Source of the DNA: Iodobacter fluviatilis
GTDB taxonomy: Bacteria; Pseudomonadota; Gammaproteobacteria; Burkholderiales; Chitinibacteraceae
Direction: 5' to 3'
Assembly: GCF_900451195.1 (NCBI RefSeq)
Contig: NZ_UGHR01000001.1
Location: 3,100,001 to 3,164,000, forward strand
Length of the DNA: 64,000 bases
A program made the translations under genes and the position numbers. The notes under the pieces were generated by a model. That model was not told the DNA's origin. It ran no database searches and worked only from the letters and a program-made list of their open reading frames with translations. This document shows, one piece after another, positions 30,954 through 42,100 of the stretch (the first letter of the stretch is position 1; the number at the start of each line of letters is the position of its first letter).

Positions 30954-31724
30954 TTATTTTACGTATTTTATTAACAATTTATTGAGTTCGCCAGAGCGTT
31001 TCATTTGCTGTATTTCTTTATTTATTAAATCTCTCAGCGCTTTGCCCAGCGGGTCTTTTTTGGTAAAGATCATATGGAATTTATTTTCTTCCACGCCTGG
31101 CAATATCGCCATACCCAGCTGGGCATCCCCTATAAAATCGTAGGCCCCAACCTCACCCATTCCCGTAATTGCTTCAATATCTTCAGCAAAAACATCGACC
31201 CGGCCTGCATGCAGCATTTTAACTAAAGCAATGTAATCTACCGTTCTGCTTATCTTTTCTTTATTTACATCCACCAGCGCTGAATAGGCATAGCCGTTGA
31301 TACCCCCCATTGTGTAATTATTTAAATCAGCTTGTGATTTAATACTCAACCCCGTGGGGTGTGTTTTTTTAGAGTAAAAATAATAATAATGTGTTTGATA
31401 AAATGAATCAGAAAAGAGATATGCCCGTTCACGATCCGGGTTTTTTGTTGCATTTAATATCATCTGATATTGCTTACCCTGCTCCACTTCAAACATACAT
31501 CGTTTCCATGGCAATAATTCAATTTTATATTTAATTTTATTTTTTACAAAGACAGCCTGTATAACATCAACAGAAAACCCTTTAACACTCTGGGTTTTAA
31601 CCCCCTTTTCACGCTCATAAAAGGTATAGGGCGGCCACTCTGCAACATCATCGCAGATATTAATCGTGGGCCATTCATTGGCACAGGCGGAAGCAGAAAG
31701 AAATAATAAAATCAGTCTATACAT
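30954..31724 (-). CDS. Orphan periplasmic solute-binding protein, family 3 type
   Basis: A 256-residue exported protein. Its signal peptide (about 1-15, ASACA) precedes an amino-acid-binding (SBP_bac_3) fold with PPYTF, KGFSVDVIQAVF and SDSFYQTHYYYF. No ABC permease or ATPase is nearby, so it may be a sensor-like or stand-alone binding protein. Cys24 and Cys76 (in PWKRC, 72-76) have equivalents in the paralogue at 44442 and could form a disulfide. The ligand is unknown. Confidence 0.8.
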   Translation of the reverse strand: MYRLILLFLSASACANEWPTINICDDVAEWPPYTFYEREKGVKTQSVKGFSVDVIQAVFVKNKIKYKIELLPWKRCMFEVEQGKQYQMILNATKNPDRERAYLFSDSFYQTHYYYFYSKKTHPTGLSIKSQADLNNYTMGGINGYAYSALVDVNKEKISRTVDYIALVKMLHAGRVDVFAEDIEAITGMGEVGAYDFIGDAQLGMAILPGVEENKFHMIFTKKDPLGKALRDLINKEIQQMKRSGELNKLLIKYVK

Positions 31725-31845
31725 AAGAGCTCCACTGCAAATTTATGCCAGTGTAGACCATTTATGTGTTTGGAAAATCCGCTCAGAACAAAAGAGTGCA
31801 CTCCCCCAAACCTATAAAAAAACATGGCAAGGGGAGCTTCAATCT

Positions 31846-32586
31846 TTATTTATTCATTTCACGCTGACGGCGGCTTTCAGCAAGAATAATCCCGCTGGCA
31901 ACCGATACATTCAAGCTTTCTACCGAACCAAACATCGGGATAGATACCAAGGTATCGCAGGATTCACGCGTCAGGCGGCGCATGCCTTCGCCTTCATTAC
32001 CCAATACCCAGGCCAGCGGGCCGGTTTGGTTAAAATGATGCAAGTCGGTTTTAGCATCGGCGTCCGTTCCCACAATCCAGACATTCTGGTCTTTTAAATC
32101 ACGCAAAGTACGCGCCAAATTAGTGACCATGATGTAAGGGATAACTTCAGCAGCGCCGCAAGCCACTTTAGATACAGTGGCGTTAATGCTCACCGATTTA
32201 TCTTTAGGTGCAATCACAGCATGCACGCCCATTGCATCCGCCACGCGCAGGCAAGCGCCCAGATTATGCGGATCGGTAATCCCATCCAGAATCAGCAAAA
32301 ATGGTGGCTCGCTCAAGTCTTCCAGAACGTCTTCCAGCACCACATAGGATTTACCCGCATCAATCATCGCCGCTACGCCTTGATGGCGGGCGTGCCCTGT
32401 CATGCCATCCAAGCGGGCGGCATCCACCATAATCACATGCACACCCTGCTGCTCTGCTAATTTCAGCAGCTCTTTAGCGCGTGGGTCAGCGCGATTGCCA
32501 TTAAAAAACAATTCTAAAACGCTGTCTGGAAAACGCTTTACACGGGAAGACACAGCATGAAAGCCGTGAATTAATTTTTTTTGCAT
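31846..32586 (-). CDS. rlmB: 23S rRNA (guanosine-2'-O-)-methyltransferase RlmB
   Basis: A 246-residue SPOUT-class enzyme that methylates G2251 in the 23S rRNA P-loop. It has an N-terminal L30e-like RNA-binding domain and the knotted C-terminal domain with [29 protein letters not shown] and [19 protein letters not shown], the diagnostic motifs. Length matches E. coli RlmB. A SAM-methyltransferase of the small-RNA class would not show this last motif. Confidence 0.95.
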   Translation of the reverse strand: MQKKLIHGFHAVSSRVKRFPDSVLELFFNGNRADPRAKELLKLAEQQGVHVIMVDAARLDGMTGHARHQGVAAMIDAGKSYVVLEDVLEDLSEPPFLLILDGITDPHNLGACLRVADAMGVHAVIAPKDKSVSINATVSKVACGAAEVIPYIMVTNLARTLRDLKDQNVWIVGTDADAKTDLHHFNQTGPLAWVLGNEGEGMRRLTRESCDTLVSIPMFGSVESLNVSVASGIILAESRRQREMNK

Positions 32587-32665
32587 CAGTTCTGTACCTA
32601 ATAAAACGCCGACCCTCTTTATAGATCACCATCATCAACCGCTCTTCAGGCGATTTCAAAATGAA

Positions 32666-35170
32666 TTATAAAATGGAGTCGGCTGTTACCAGCCCTTGCC
32701 GGGCCAGATAAATCTCGAGATCATCTGCCGATAATGCACGAGAATATAAATATCCCTGCACACTTTGGCAGCCACTTTTGCGCAAGAATAACATTTGTTG
32801 CGTCGTTTCTACGCCTTCACCCACCACAGAAAGGCGTAATTTTCGCGCCATGGCAATAATTGCCTCGGTAATGGCCGCATTATCCGTGTCTTCCGGCAGC
32901 CCCTCTACAAAGGAGCGGTCAATTTTCAGGCTATCAATCGGGAAGTGTTTCAGGTTTGAAAGCGATGAATAACCCGTACCAAAATCATCAATGGCCAGCA
33001 TCACGCCCATGGCTTTCAGCTCATTCAAGGTCTGCACAGCGCGTTGCGGATCCTGCATGATCATGCTTTCAGTAATTTCAAGCTCTAAACGGGAAGCAGC
33101 AAGGCCCGTATTTGTGAGCGCCATTTTTACCTGCTGCACCAGATTAGCTTTTTGAAACTGGCGGGGCGATAAATTCACTGCTACATGAGGAATATTAAAA
33201 CCTGCATCCAGCCAGACACGCATTTGCCTGCAAGCCTCAAACAACACCCATTCTCCAATGGCAACAATCAGGCCATTTTCTTCTGCAAGCGGAATAAAAC
33301 TTACTGGCGGCACCAGACCAAGGCTGGGATGATTCCAGCGGATCAGGCTTTCTAGGCCACTTAACTGCCCGCTTGCCAGATCAATTTTAGGCTGATAATG
33401 CAAACAAAATTGCTTACGCTCTAATGCATGACGCAAGCCGTTTTCCATCATCAGATGCTCTAGTGCCATATCATTCATATTGGCTGCAAAAAACTGCACA
33501 TTGTTTTTGCCGGTTTCTTTTGCCCTGTACATTGCCACATCGGCATTTTTAAGTAGTGCAGCCGGTGTTTTACCATCGCTTGGATAAACGCTGATCCCGA
33601 TGGAGCAACTGACAAATAATTCCTGGCCATTAATCAAACAAGGCTGAATCAAGGCCTGGCGCAAACGCTCCGCCACTTGGCCCACTTGCTCAAGGCACAC
33701 CGTATTTTCAAGTAAGATAGTAAATTCGTCGCCGCCAATCCGGGCCAGTACATCCTTTTCATTTAAAGCATTTTGTAAGCGCTGCGCCACAATCACCAGC
33801 ATTGCATCGCCAACTTCATGCCCCAGAGTGTCATTAATCGTTTTAAAGCGATCCAGATCAATAAAGAGCACCGCAAACTGGCTCTCTTTTGCCCGCTGCA
33901 CCGCACTGTGCAGCTGATCCTGCAAGGCCATCCGATTATATAAGCCGGTCAGCGGGTCATGATTTGCCAGATGAAACAAGCGCTGTTCAGCTTCTTTTCT
34001 ATGGGTGTAATCAGAAAAAACACCCACGTAATTACTCATTCCACCTTGCTCATCCCGCACCGCGCTGATAGACAGCCAAGCCGGATAGGTTTCACCATTT
34101 TTCCGCCGGTCTTCCATCTCACCCTGCCAATGCCCATAAGCCTGCAGCTCGGAGAGCATGGATTGATTAACGGCCCGCCCGCTGCCGCGCTGATTAAACA
34201 TCCGAGAAACACGGCCAATGGCATCTGCAGAATCAAAACCTGTAATCCGGCTGAATGCCGGATTCACCGCCACAATTCTGGCGTTGGCATCGGTAATCAG
34301 AATGCCTTCACTGGCATTGCCAAATACCTGAGCAGCAAGGCGAGTGCTTTTTGCGGCTACAAATTCTTCCTGATTTGAAGCCGCCAGCACCACCCCCGTT
34401 ACGACGACAGAAAGCAGCAGCAATAAGCTCGATAACAAGCCGCCGGGCCACACCGAGCCAGAATGAGAAAAAATGGCCAGTAAACCGACCACAATCCCAA
34501 GCACACCATTACCCACATGGCCTAAACGAAGGGCAGACCAAATCATAAGTGGAAACAATAAAAACATCAGCTCCTGATAGCCATGAAACTGTCGCAATAA
34601 AATGGCACCAAAGCTGGCGATGGCCACTATCAGCATCATTTCAGGCAAACGCCCAGGCCAGACAATGGCTTTTTGGTGCAATAAACCAAGGCAAAGAGGA
34701 ACAACAATCAGAATAAATAAGGCGTCGCCCAGCCACCATGAAACCCAGTCAGAAAAAAGGGCAACAGAAGGAAGGGGAAAGAAAACACTTTGAATCAAAA
34801 CGCCACAACTGGCCCCAAAAAAGGCCCCCACCAACGGGCCGGCAAGGATTAATCGCAAGCTGTCTTTTACCCTCAGCTCTCCATCCAGCACAAACCGCGG
34901 CAATAATGAAACAATCAGTAAAGGCTGCAAAACCTCAAGTAAAGAGAGTTGCACCACACCCCATAAAGGGTAACCTTGTAAAGCTGGCAACAGCCACGAA
35001 ACGGATGCAATCGTCAATAAAGTACGTGAACCGCATAATAATAATGCCGCAACACCCACACCGGTATGTAAGTTAAATAAATGCTGCCCCGATGACAACT
35101 TCCAGCTAAGAAACCCAGACAGGCTATATACTGAAGCAATAAGAAGCTGCTGTAGCCATGGCCTACGCAT
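32666..35170 (-). CDS. Membrane c-di-GMP enzyme: MASE1-PAS-GGDEF-EAL
   Basis: An 834-residue bifunctional cyclic-di-GMP protein. The N-terminal MASE1 sensor has about eight helices (to about 265). A PAS/PAC segment follows (NASEGILITDANARIVAVNPAFSRITG). The diguanylate cyclase domain has an intact GGDEF (479-483). The inhibitory-site RxxD is absent (NEKD). The phosphodiesterase domain reads ESL at 607-609 instead of EAL, but the other catalytic residues (NLSPRQF, LEITES, DDFGTGYSS, K-ID, GEGVE, QGYL) are present. Either activity, or both, is plausible. The ATG at 35170 has GGGGAG ten bases upstream and is preferred over a TTG at 35188. Cyclic-di-GMP control is relevant to the LapA-like adhesin at 58318. 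Confidence 0.93.
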   Translation of the reverse strand: MRRPWLQQLLIASVYSLSGFLSWKLSSGQHLFNLHTGVGVAALLLCGSRTLLTIASVSWLLPALQGYPLWGVVQLSLLEVLQPLLIVSLLPRFVLDGELRVKDSLRLILAGPLVGAFFGASCGVLIQSVFFPLPSVALFSDWVSWWLGDALFILIVVPLCLGLLHQKAIVWPGRLPEMMLIVAIASFGAILLRQFHGYQELMFLLFPLMIWSALRLGHVGNGVLGIVVGLLAIFSHSGSVWPGGLLSSLLLLLSVVVTGVVLAASNQEEFVAAKSTRLAAQVFGNASEGILITDANARIVAVNPAFSRITGFDSADAIGRVSRMFNQRGSGRAVNQSMLSELQAYGHWQGEMEDRRKNGETYPAWLSISAVRDEQGGMSNYVGVFSDYTHRKEAEQRLFHLANHDPLTGLYNRMALQDQLHSAVQRAKESQFAVLFIDLDRFKTINDTLGHEVGDAMLVIVAQRLQNALNEKDVLARIGGDEFTILLENTVCLEQVGQVAERLRQALIQPCLINGQELFVSCSIGISVYPSDGKTPAALLKNADVAMYRAKETGKNNVQFFAANMNDMALEHLMMENGLRHALERKQFCLHYQPKIDLASGQLSGLESLIRWNHPSLGLVPPVSFIPLAEENGLIVAIGEWVLFEACRQMRVWLDAGFNIPHVAVNLSPRQFQKANLVQQVKMALTNTGLAASRLELEITESMIMQDPQRAVQTLNELKAMGVMLAIDDFGTGYSSLSNLKHFPIDSLKIDRSFVEGLPEDTDNAAITEAIIAMARKLRLSVVGEGVETTQQMLFLRKSGCQSVQGYLYSRALSADDLEIYLARQGLVTADSIL

Positions 35171-35330
35171 TAATATTGCTCTCCCCAAAACTAATTATTT
35201 TTTTAGATACCTAACAGGTAAATCTAATATTTGGTAAGCATCATTAGATAGTTACCCAAAAAAATCAAGCCCCAGCTTTCTCAAACAGATCAGGCAGGAC
35301 GGGTATAATCCGCCACTACGCTTTCTAAGA

Positions 35331-38300
35331 ATGCCATCTGCCATGACACTACCTGCACTTCCACTGAACGGCCAACGTACCCAAATCAATGCCTTACATG
35401 GCTCCGGCGATGCTTTGGCATTAAGCCATTACGCCGATGTTTCGCATCCTTTGGTGGTGTTTACATCCAATGCGCAGGTGGCCAGCCGCTTAAAAGAAGA
35501 GCTCAGCTTTCTGGCCCCAGAAAAAAATATCGTGCTTTTCCCTGATTGGGAAACGCTGGCCTACGATCATTTCAGCCCTCACCACGATTTAATTTCAGAG
35601 CGTCTGGCGGCTTTATGGCAAATCCGTCAAAACCAGGCTGATGTCGTGATTGTGCCGGTACAAACGGCAATGGGTGTTTTACCCCCGGTAGAATATCTGG
35701 CGGCTTACACTTTCTTCCTGAATAAGGGAGAGAAGCTTGATGCAGATCAGCTGCGTGCCGATATGGCCTTTGCAGGTTACAGCCACGTTACCCAGGTGTA
35801 TGGCCCGGGTGAATTTTCGATTCGTGGCGGCTTAATTGATTTATTCCCCATGGGTTCTACCCTGCCTTACCGGCTGGATTTATTCGGCGATGTGATCGAA
35901 ACCATCCGCACTTTCGATGTAGACACCCAGCGTAGCCTTTATCCTGTTCCCGAAATTCGCCTACTGCCCGCGCGTGAGTTTCCGCTGGATGAAAAGGGAC
36001 GCACCCAGTTCAGGCAGCGCTTTAGGGAAGTATTTGAAGGCGACCCTAGCAAGGCGCGTATTTATAAAGAAATTGGCAACGGCAGCACCCCGGCCGGGAT
36101 TGAATACTATCTGCCACTGTTTTTTGAGCAAACCGCCACGCTGTTTGATTACCTCCCCAAAGACGCGGTGTTGGTGCAGCATGGCGAGTTATTGCAGGCT
36201 GCCGAGCAATTCTGGGCGGAAACCGCCGACCGTTACCGAAATTTATCCGGCGATAAAGAACGGCCGATTCTGCCACCTAAAGATCTTTACCTCAGCCCTG
36301 ATGCCCTATTTAGCGGCTTAAAAAAACACCGTCGTATCGAGTTTATTAGCGGTGAGTCAACGTTAACCACCGCCCTGCCCGCTTTAAATGTGGACCGCCG
36401 CAGCGACAACCCGATCAGCAAGCTCAGTGATTTTATTGCCAGCTACAGTGGCCGTATCCTGCTCTGCGCCGAAAGCCTGGGTCGCCGCGAAACCATGGCA
36501 CAGTTTTTTGCCGAATACGGGCTAAAACCCAAGCTGATCGACAATTGGTCCGACATCAAAGCGAGTAAAGATAAGGTGCTGCTAGCCGCAGCCCCCTTTT
36601 ACCACGGCTTTATTCTGGATAACGACCACTTAGCCATTATCACCGAAGCCAATCTTTACGAGGTGGTAGCGCAAAGCCGTGGCAAGCGTCAGCAAAAACG
36701 CAGCAATACCGATGCGATGTTGCGTGATTTATCCGAGCTAAAAATTGGCGATGCCGTGGTACACGAAGGCCACGGCATTGGCCGCTACTCTGGCCTGACC
36801 AGCATGGATCTGGGCGAGGGTGAAACCGAACTGGTGGTCATCGAATACGCAGGCAACGATAAGCTCTACGTGCCTGTCAGCCAGCTACACGTCATCAGCC
36901 GTTATTCTGGTGGCAGCGCAGACGCTGCACCCTTACATAAACTGGGCAGCGGCAGCTGGGATAAATCCAAGCGTAAAGCGGCCGAGCAAGTCAGAGACAC
37001 CGCTGCCGAGCTACTTAACCTTTACGCCCGCCGCGCCGCGCGTAAGGGCCATGCCTTTGAATGGGATTTCCACGATTACGCCGCCTTTGCCGCAGGCTTT
37101 GGCTTTGACGAAACTGCCGATCAGGCCGCAGCGATTGAAGCCGTACTGGTGGATATGCGTATTGATAAGCCGATGGACAGGCTGGTCTGTGGTGATGTGG
37201 GCTTTGGTAAAACCGAAGTGGCGCTGCGCGCCGCCTTTGCAGCGGTAGCCGGTGGCAAGCAGGTGGCCGTACTGGTGCCCACCACGCTATTAGCCGAGCA
37301 ACACTTCCAAACCTTTAGCGATCGTTTTTCTGACTGGCCAATTAAAGTAGCCGAAATCTCGCGCTTTAGAAGCGCCAAGGAAGCCACGGCCACCATGAAA
37401 GGCATGAGCGACGGCACAGTGGACATTGTGATCGGCACGCATAAGCTGGTGCAGCCGGATGTGGAATTCAACCGACTGGGTCTTGTCATTATCGACGAAG
37501 AACACCGCTTTGGGGTGCGGCAAAAAGAGCAGCTTAAAGCGCTGCGCGCCGATGTGGACGTACTCACCCTCACCGCCACACCGATTCCTCGCACACTGGC
37601 GATGAGTCTGGAAGGCTTGCGTGACTTTTCTGTGATTGCCACTGCACCGAATAAACGTCTGGCGGTTAAAACCTTTCTCGCCAAATTCAGCGACGGCATT
37701 ATCCGTGAAGCGGTATTACGCGAGCTAAAGCGCGGCGGCCAAGTGTTCTTTTTGCATAATGAAGTCGATACCATCGACAATATGCGCGAAAAACTCACGG
37801 CGCTCTTGCCCGAAGCCCGTGTGGGCGTGGCCCATGGCCAGATGCGGGAGCGAGATCTTGAGCATGTGATGCGTGACTTTGCCCAGCAGCGTTTCAATAT
37901 TCTGCTTTGCACCACGATTATCGAAACCGGGATCGACATCCCCAACGCCAATACCATTTTGATGAACCGCGCCGATAAATTTGGCTTGGCGCAATTACAC
38001 CAGATGCGTGGCCGCGTTGGCCGCAGCCATCACCAGGCTTACGCCTATCTACTGGTTCCCGAGCCAGAAGCACTGTCCGGCGACGCTAAAAAGCGCCTTG
38101 AAGCGATTCAGATGATGGATGAATTGGGTGCAGGGTTTTATCTGGCCATGCACGATTTGGAAATCCGTGGTGCGGGTGAAGTGCTGGGTGATTCGCAATC
38201 AGGCGAGATGCAAGAAATTGGCTTCTCGCTCTACAGCCAGATGCTCAAAGAAGCGGTTAAATCACTCAAAAAAGGCATCGAGCCCGATTTATCCCAGCCA

Positions 38301-38741
38301 CTGGGCGTGACCACCGAAATCAATTTGCGCGCCCCAGCCCTACTGCCAGCCGAATACTGCCCCGATGTGAACGAGCGGCTCAGCCTGTATAAACGCCTAG
38401 CCCATTGTGAAAGCAATGACGATCTGGATGACATCATGCAAGAGCTGATCGACCGCTTTGGCCTCTTACCTGCGCCTGCCAAAGTGCTACTCGATTGCCA
38501 CCGCCTGCGTATGATTGCAGGCACCCTTGGCATTGCTAAAATCGACGCTGCCGACAACGCTATCGTCATCAGCTTTACTACTAATACCGTGATCGAGCCG
38601 ATGAAAATCATTAAGCTCATCCAGAACAAAAAGAACTACAAAATGAGTGGCCAGGATAAATTGCGGGTAGAAGGGAATTGGCCAGAAAGCACCCTGCGTG
38701 TGGTCAGAGTAAAAGAGCTATTGCATGAGTTAAGCCATTGA
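35331..38741 (+). CDS. mfd: Transcription-repair coupling factor Mfd
   Basis: A 1136-residue DNA translocase that removes stalled RNA polymerase and recruits UvrA. It has an N-terminal UvrB-homology region, the RNA-polymerase-interacting CarD-like domain (about 455-560, GDAVVHEGHGIGRYSGL), the RecG-like translocase with Walker A GDVGFGKTEVA (Lys627) and DEEH at 722-725, and a C-terminal TRCF domain. Length is normal. A second ATG twelve bases downstream is an alternative start. Confidence 0.97.
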   Translation: MPSAMTLPALPLNGQRTQINALHGSGDALALSHYADVSHPLVVFTSNAQVASRLKEELSFLAPEKNIVLFPDWETLAYDHFSPHHDLISERLAALWQIRQNQADVVIVPVQTAMGVLPPVEYLAAYTFFLNKGEKLDADQLRADMAFAGYSHVTQVYGPGEFSIRGGLIDLFPMGSTLPYRLDLFGDVIETIRTFDVDTQRSLYPVPEIRLLPAREFPLDEKGRTQFRQRFREVFEGDPSKARIYKEIGNGSTPAGIEYYLPLFFEQTATLFDYLPKDAVLVQHGELLQAAEQFWAETADRYRNLSGDKERPILPPKDLYLSPDALFSGLKKHRRIEFISGESTLTTALPALNVDRRSDNPISKLSDFIASYSGRILLCAESLGRRETMAQFFAEYGLKPKLIDNWSDIKASKDKVLLAAAPFYHGFILDNDHLAIITEANLYEVVAQSRGKRQQKRSNTDAMLRDLSELKIGDAVVHEGHGIGRYSGLTSMDLGEGETELVVIEYAGNDKLYVPVSQLHVISRYSGGSADAAPLHKLGSGSWDKSKRKAAEQVRDTAAELLNLYARRAARKGHAFEWDFHDYAAFAAGFGFDETADQAAAIEAVLVDMRIDKPMDRLVCGDVGFGKTEVALRAAFAAVAGGKQVAVLVPTTLLAEQHFQTFSDRFSDWPIKVAEISRFRSAKEATATMKGMSDGTVDIVIGTHKLVQPDVEFNRLGLVIIDEEHRFGVRQKEQLKALRADVDVLTLTATPIPRTLAMSLEGLRDFSVIATAPNKRLAVKTFLAKFSDGIIREAVLRELKRGGQVFFLHNEVDTIDNMREKLTALLPEARVGVAHGQMRERDLEHVMRDFAQQRFNILLCTTIIETGIDIPNANTILMNRADKFGLAQLHQMRGRVGRSHHQAYAYLLVPEPEALSGDAKKRLEAIQMMDELGAGFYLAMHDLEIRGAGEVLGDSQSGEMQEIGFSLYSQMLKEAVKSLKKGIEPDLSQPLGVTTEINLRAPALLPAEYCPDVNERLSLYKRLAHCESNDDLDDIMQELIDRFGLLPAPAKVLLDCHRLRMIAGTLGIAKIDAADNAIVISFTTNTVIEPMKIIKLIQNKKNYKMSGQDKLRVEGNWPESTLRVVRVKELLHELSH

Positions 38742-38816
38742 GACATTGATGTGCCGATTATCCTTAGGGTGAGTTAGGCAGACTGGAAGATTAAATAAAT
38801 AGACAACAAGCGCCTA

Positions 38817-38902
38817 GCCGTAAGCCACCGCAGCGTGATGGTGGGTTACGGCCGAAATGGATCAGTCTGCTCATCAGCATCAAGGGTGGCCTAAGCCACC
38901 CT
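38817..38902. repeat. Two hairpins in the mfd/DUF1737 gap
   Basis: GCCGTAAGCCACC pairs with GGTGGGTTACGGC with one mismatch (38817-38852). AGGGTGGC-CTAA-GCCACCCT is a perfect 8-bp stem (38883-38902). Both use the GGTGG/CCACC core of REP-like elements and lack T-runs. The rest of the 225-base gap shows nothing else. Confidence 0.6.
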
Positions 38903-38966
38903 AGGCTATTCGCATCAGCAAACTCTCGCGGTTCAAACCGCGCCTATAAAAGCATATAGAGCCCAA

Positions 38967-39164
38967 ATGAATACAGCATCCGCATCTTCACCTCCCAATA
39001 ATCTGCCCCGCTACCGCTTAATCACAGGCCCGGATGACGCCAGTTTTTGCCATAGAATTAGCGAAGCACTAGATATGGGCTATCAGCTGTATGGCTCGCC
39101 CTCGGCCACGTTCAATGGTCAGAGTGTCATCGTTGCCCAGGCTGTGCTCTGGCCTTCACTTTAA
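38967..39164 (+). CDS. Small DUF1737-family protein
   Basis: A 65-residue protein. The segment YRLITGPDDASFCHRISEAL, followed by MGYQLYGSPSATFNGQ and VAQAVLWP, matches the DUF1737 pattern I remember (a short domain of unknown function, often a stand-alone protein). It has an acidic and hydrophobic mix and no signal or membrane helix. It ends 30 bases before the SNF2 helicase gene, so the two are probably co-transcribed. The ribosome-binding site is weak. Confidence 0.8.
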   Translation: MNTASASSPPNNLPRYRLITGPDDASFCHRISEALDMGYQLYGSPSATFNGQSVIVAQAVLWPSL

Positions 39165-39194
39165 TTCTGCCTCATTCCACATTCATAAGCCTCT

Positions 39195-42100
39195 ATGCCT
39201 CAGACTCATAAACTCTCAGCCATTCATCCCGACGATCTGCCACTCATCTACGCCATGGCGCTGTTTCAAGAGCCTATGCCCCAGGTACGTCTGATTACAC
39301 TGATGCAGCTGCGTAAAGAAAAAATGGCCAATGGCAGAGCCTATGATCAGCCCGCGGTCAAAGCCTGCCTAGCTAGGCTGATGTTGCAAAAAATGGCGAC
39401 ATTGCAAACGGGCATGGGCTATGTACTGGAAAACGAATTTGTTTTCCCTGCCCTACTAAAGCTAAAACAAAGCGGCTGGTTGCCCAGCTGGGTGGGCAGT
39501 GTGCGTGATCTGCTGACCCAGCAGCACGAATACTCGCCATGGAAAAACTACCCAGAAGACTTTTGCCAGCGCGAGATCCTGTTTTCTGCATTTTGCGGGC
39601 AAATTGAAATCGTTAATGAATGGCGACAGCGCTCTGGCCTCGCCGATCGCGTCGCGCAGCATTTTTTCGCCAGCGAAAGCGGTCAGATTTTATTCGGGCT
39701 GTTAGATGAAGAAATCCAATGTCAGTTATTGCTAGATGCCCTGCAAAGCAGCGCTTGGTATCTGACTGATTGCAACGCCATGTATCAGTACGCCCTCAGT
39801 GGCTTTGAGCAGCGCTTTGATCAATGGCCGCAGCTATCAGCCCAGTTGGCTGCCCATGCTCTGCTGCGGGGCGATTTTGCCCAGCTCAAACTGATCCAGC
39901 GAAGAACCCCCGCACAGTATTTAGCCGAAAATCTGGCGGCACTGGCCACCCTGCGCGGTGAATACAGCATTGCAGTAGAAATTTACGACTCGCTACTGAA
40001 AGCGCTGAAACAGGCCAGCGGCAAGCGTAAATATTTTCTAACTGATACCAACGGCCTGCTCTATACCGTGGCACTGCTGGGCTTGAACACACCGGCCAGC
40101 ATTAAGCTGGCTAAGGCGCAGGTGGATGATGGCTATAAACAAAAACACGCTAACTGCTATTTTGCGTTGCATTCTTTGGTCGACCACCTAGCGCAAGGCA
40201 CGCCGCTGATCAGCGCACGCCCCGGCTATCATTATCAACCCAATGATTGCGATGGCCTGTTTGAAGCGCTGGCATTGTTCTGGCAAGACGCCGATGTCGA
40301 TGATAGCTGGTGCCAGAAGCTCCTCACCGCCCGCGCCAAAGCAGTAAAAAATGGCTATCAATGGATTGCCGCCGAGCTGGATGTGCTGCTTTTCCAGCAA
40401 TTTGGCAAGCCACTGCTTTCCCCTGGCTGGCACGCGCAGCAGCAGCTTACACCGCTGATTTCGGCGATTAAGCGAGAAGAAGGCTGGCAGCGCGCATTGG
40501 TGGCACTCAGCCAGCTTAAAGCAGGCACACCGGCCAGCAGCAGCGATGCCCGCATCGCCTGGCTGATTGAAACCAGTCACGGCGATATTCGTATTGATCC
40601 ACGTGAGCAAAAGAAAAGCGCCAAAGGCATTTGGAGCAAGGGCCGCGCCGTGGCGCTGCGCCGCATGCTGCAAGAGCAAGACACCTTGCCAGCCATGAGC
40701 GATCAGGATAAGCGCGTCGCCAGCTGTATCAGAAAATCATATAACAACTACTACGGCGGCAGCGAATACGAGCTGGATGCCGAGGCAGCACTTGCTCATT
40801 TAATTGGCCACCCGGCGCTATTTTGGTTTGATGCGCCCGATGTGCGTATCGATATTGCCAAGGGTGAAGTGGCGCTGCTGCTTAAAGAAAAACAAGGCCA
40901 GATCACCCTGCAACTTGATCCAGAGATGGATAGCCAAGCCTCGCTGATCTGGAAAAAAGAAACCCCAACCCGCTTAGTTATTTACAGCAGCAGCCCCGAA
41001 ATCAAACAAATTGCCGGTATTTTAGGTACAGGGCTGGCCGTGCCCGTTGCCGCCAAAGCGCAGCTAGTGGATGTCATTACCGCGATTGCCCCGCATATCG
41101 CCATTCACTCAGACCTGCCCGAGCTGGCCGCGCATGTGGAATCCATAGACGCAGATGCCACGCTTTATGCGCATCTTTTGCCACTACAAGAAGGCCTGCG
41201 TATGCAGCTCTTGGTGCGCCCGCTCGCTGACGGCAGCTGGATGACGCCTGCCAAAGGCAGTGTGAATGTACTCGGGGAAATCGAAGGCCGTGCCGTGCAG
41301 GCCGTGCGCGATCTAAGTGCAGAAAAGAAACGCCTGAAACGCGTGGTGGATGGCTCACCGACCCTCAGCCAAGCCGAGCAAAATGGCGTTGAGTGGGAGC
41401 TTTTCCACCCCGAGCTATGCCTCGAGCTACTGGCCGAGCTGAAAACCTTTGGCGAAGACACCTTGCAACTGGTGTGGCCTGAAGGCGAGCGTTTCCGCTT
41501 AAACAGCACGCGCGGCCTTGCGCAAATGTCGCTCACGGTTAAAAAACAAGGCGAGTGGTTTGTCGCAGGTGGCGAGCTGACGCTAGACGATGGCCGCGTG
41601 CTGGCGCTGAGAGAATTGCTGCAAATGATGGATAAGGCCGAAGGCCGCTTTCTGCCGCTGGGCGATGGCGACTACCTGGCGCTGACCGAGGCCTTTAAAA
41701 AGCGTTTAGATGAATTGCGTGTGCTGGCCGAGATGGGCAAAGACGGGCTAAAAATCAGCGCACTCACCGCACCGCTTTTAGCCGAGCTGGCAGGAGAAGT
41801 GGGCGATTTACAAAGCGATGCTGAGTGGCAGGCGCAGGTGGCCAAGCTGGATTCACTGGCCGACTTTCAGCCTGAAGTGCCCTCCACCCTGCAAGCCACC
41901 TTGCGCGATTATCAGTTGGAAGGCTTTCAATGGTTATCCCGTTTAGCACGCTGGGGCGTGGGGGCGTGCCTCGCTGACGATATGGGCTTGGGCAAAACGG
42001 TACAAGCACTGGCGCTGCTGCTCACACGCGCGCCACAAGGCCCAGCCCTAGTGATTGCCCCGCTTTCGGTAGCGCTCAACTGGCAGGCCGAAGCACTGCG

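Noticed and set aside
37121..37957. A 278-codon minus-strand frame inside mfd
   Set aside because: Antisense of a conserved helicase gene, Ser/Arg-rich and without a ribosome-binding site.
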